NCBI GenBank assembly: GCA_023701385.1
Contig: JAMPXC010000028.1
Span: forward strand, 1-41,230
Reading direction: 5' to 3'
Length of the DNA stretch: 41,230 nucleotides
Origin: Pseudobdellovibrio sp.
GTDB lineage: Bacteria > Bdellovibrionota > Bdellovibrionia > Bdellovibrionales > Bdellovibrionaceae
Shown: positions 40,535-41,230 of the stretch, piece by piece
Position numbering within the stretch: the stretch's first letter is position 1
Layout of the letters: each line of letters starts with the position of its first letter
Made by a program: the position numbers and the translations under genes
Notes under the pieces: generated by a model
Seen by the model: only the letters and a program-made list of their open reading frames with translations
What the model was told of the DNA's origin: nothing
The model's database searches: none

Positions 40535-40550
40535 AGAAAAAAGGGTTATC

Positions 40551-41230
40551 ATGGGTTTAAGGATTTCAACAAACGTAGCTTCGATTAATGCACAAAGAGT
40601 AATGGGTGGTAACACTCGTGAAATGCAGAAATCAATGGCGCAATTATCAACAGGTTCTCGTATCACTAAATCAGGTGATGACGCTGCCGGTTTAGCGATC
40701 TCTGAAAATTTAAAATCAACAATTCGTTCATACGGTCAAGCATCACGTAATGCTAATGACGGTATCTCGATGATTCAAACAGCTGAGCAAGCGATGGGTG
40801 AAGTATCAAATATCTTAACTCGCGTGCGTGAGTTAGGTGTTCAAGCTTCTTCTGATACAATCGGTGATGCTGAGCGCGGTTTCATTCAATCTGAGGTTGA
40901 TGCTCTTAAAGCTGAGGTTCAACGTGTGGCTGAATCTACATCTTTCGGTTCTCGTAAATTATTAGACGGAACTGGTGGCGTTTACGATATCCATGTCGGT
41001 ACTTCTGCAAATCCTTCAACTGACTGGATCGGTTATGATGCAGGCCAAACAAATGTAACGACGGATGCATTAGGTATCGCCTCTTTAGACTTTACAAATA
41101 AACAAGGTGCTCGTGACGGTTTATCGGCTTTAGATACAGCTCAGTTACAAGTCAACGGTTCACGCGCTAACTTAGGTGCTTTACAAAATCGTTTAACTTC
41201 AACAACTGACGTTATCGGTACAATGGTTGA
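40551..41230 (+). CDS. fliC: Flagellin, 5' part (runs off the window)
   Basis: ATG 40551 has AAGGG upstream. The N terminus is classic flagellin D0/D1: GLRISTNVASINAQR, then STGSRITKSGDDAAGLAISE and NANDGISMIQTAEQAMGEVSN, split by function into helices. The variable region is very short, as the C-terminal D1/D0 sequence (LSALDTAQLQVNGSRANLGALQNRL) already appears near residue 205. So the whole protein should be near 270-280 residues, like other Bdellovibrio flagellins. The filament subunit is exported by the flagellar type III system. The stop is outside the window. Confidence 0.97.
   Translation, partial: MGLRISTNVASINAQRVMGGNTREMQKSMAQLSTGSRITKSGDDAAGLAISENLKSTIRSYGQASRNANDGISMIQTAEQAMGEVSNILTRVRELGVQASSDTIGDAERGFIQSEVDALKAEVQRVAESTSFGSRKLLDGTGGVYDIHVGTSANPSTDWIGYDAGQTNVTTDALGIASLDFTNKQGARDGLSALDTAQLQVNGSRANLGALQNRLTSTTDVIGTMV

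Overview
The window reads as a chromosomal segment of a Bdellovibrio-like bacterium (phylum Bdellovibrionota). This is inferred from gene content, not from an rRNA. It has a TIGR02147-type regulator, many secreted proteins and lipoproteins of predator type (a trypsin-like protease lipoprotein, an NlpC/P60-like lipoprotein, a possible pore-forming protein), a flagellin behind a sigma-28 promoter, and moderately AT-rich DNA with tightly packed genes.

Layout. 1-4.4 kb: folD, a secreted phytase/esterase-like protein, an RlmI-type rRNA methyltransferase with a clear terminator, and a coiled-coil protein on the other strand. 4.5-7.5 kb: an envelope operon of SLBB protein, O-antigen-ligase-like protein and ClC channel. 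7.5-9.5 kb (minus): secreted protein, CNNM/CBS membrane protein and truncated haemoglobin, with overlapping or near-overlapping ends. 9.5-11.6 kb: ilvE and a secreted metallophosphoesterase. 11.6-12.9 kb (minus): a lysine-rich protein and a HigBA toxin-antitoxin pair whose promoter is covered by a perfect palindrome. 12.9-16.75 kb: a possibly frameshifted lipoprotein, a secreted Cys-repeat protein with a MACPF-like stretch, a TIGR02147 regulator, and a small secreted protein. The regulator is flanked on both sides by the same 13-bp motif.

16.85-25.24 kb is an integrative element of about 8.4 kb inserted at the 3' end of tRNA-Leu(UAG). The 25-bp core is duplicated at both ends, with a further partial copy 75 bp outside the left end. 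The element carries a tyrosine integrase, two excisionase-like HTH proteins, a DUF3987/YfjI-like ATPase and a repressor-like XRE protein behind three phased repeats. I see no capsid, tail or conjugation genes. The cargo is two uncharacterised gene sets: (a) XRE regulator - lipoprotein - membrane KAP-type P-loop NTPase on the plus strand, and (b) a TIGR04255-family protein followed by two small proteins on the minus strand, plus an orphan upstream gene. These are the best candidates here for undescribed defence or conflict systems.

25.3-41.2 kb: gcvT-gcvH and, about 4.7 kb away, gcvP (glycine cleavage). Between them lie a 52-residue membrane protein preceded by a perfect 35-bp tandem duplication, a second HigBA pair, an Rsm22-like methyltransferase, an NlpC/P60-like lipoprotein and a GT9 glycosyltransferase. 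Then come an H1-like basic protein, the TldD/TldE protease pair, an EpmA-like lysyl ligase with an extended N terminus, a trypsin-like lipoprotein, and the 5' part of a flagellin gene with a sigma-28 promoter and a structured leader, which runs off the window.
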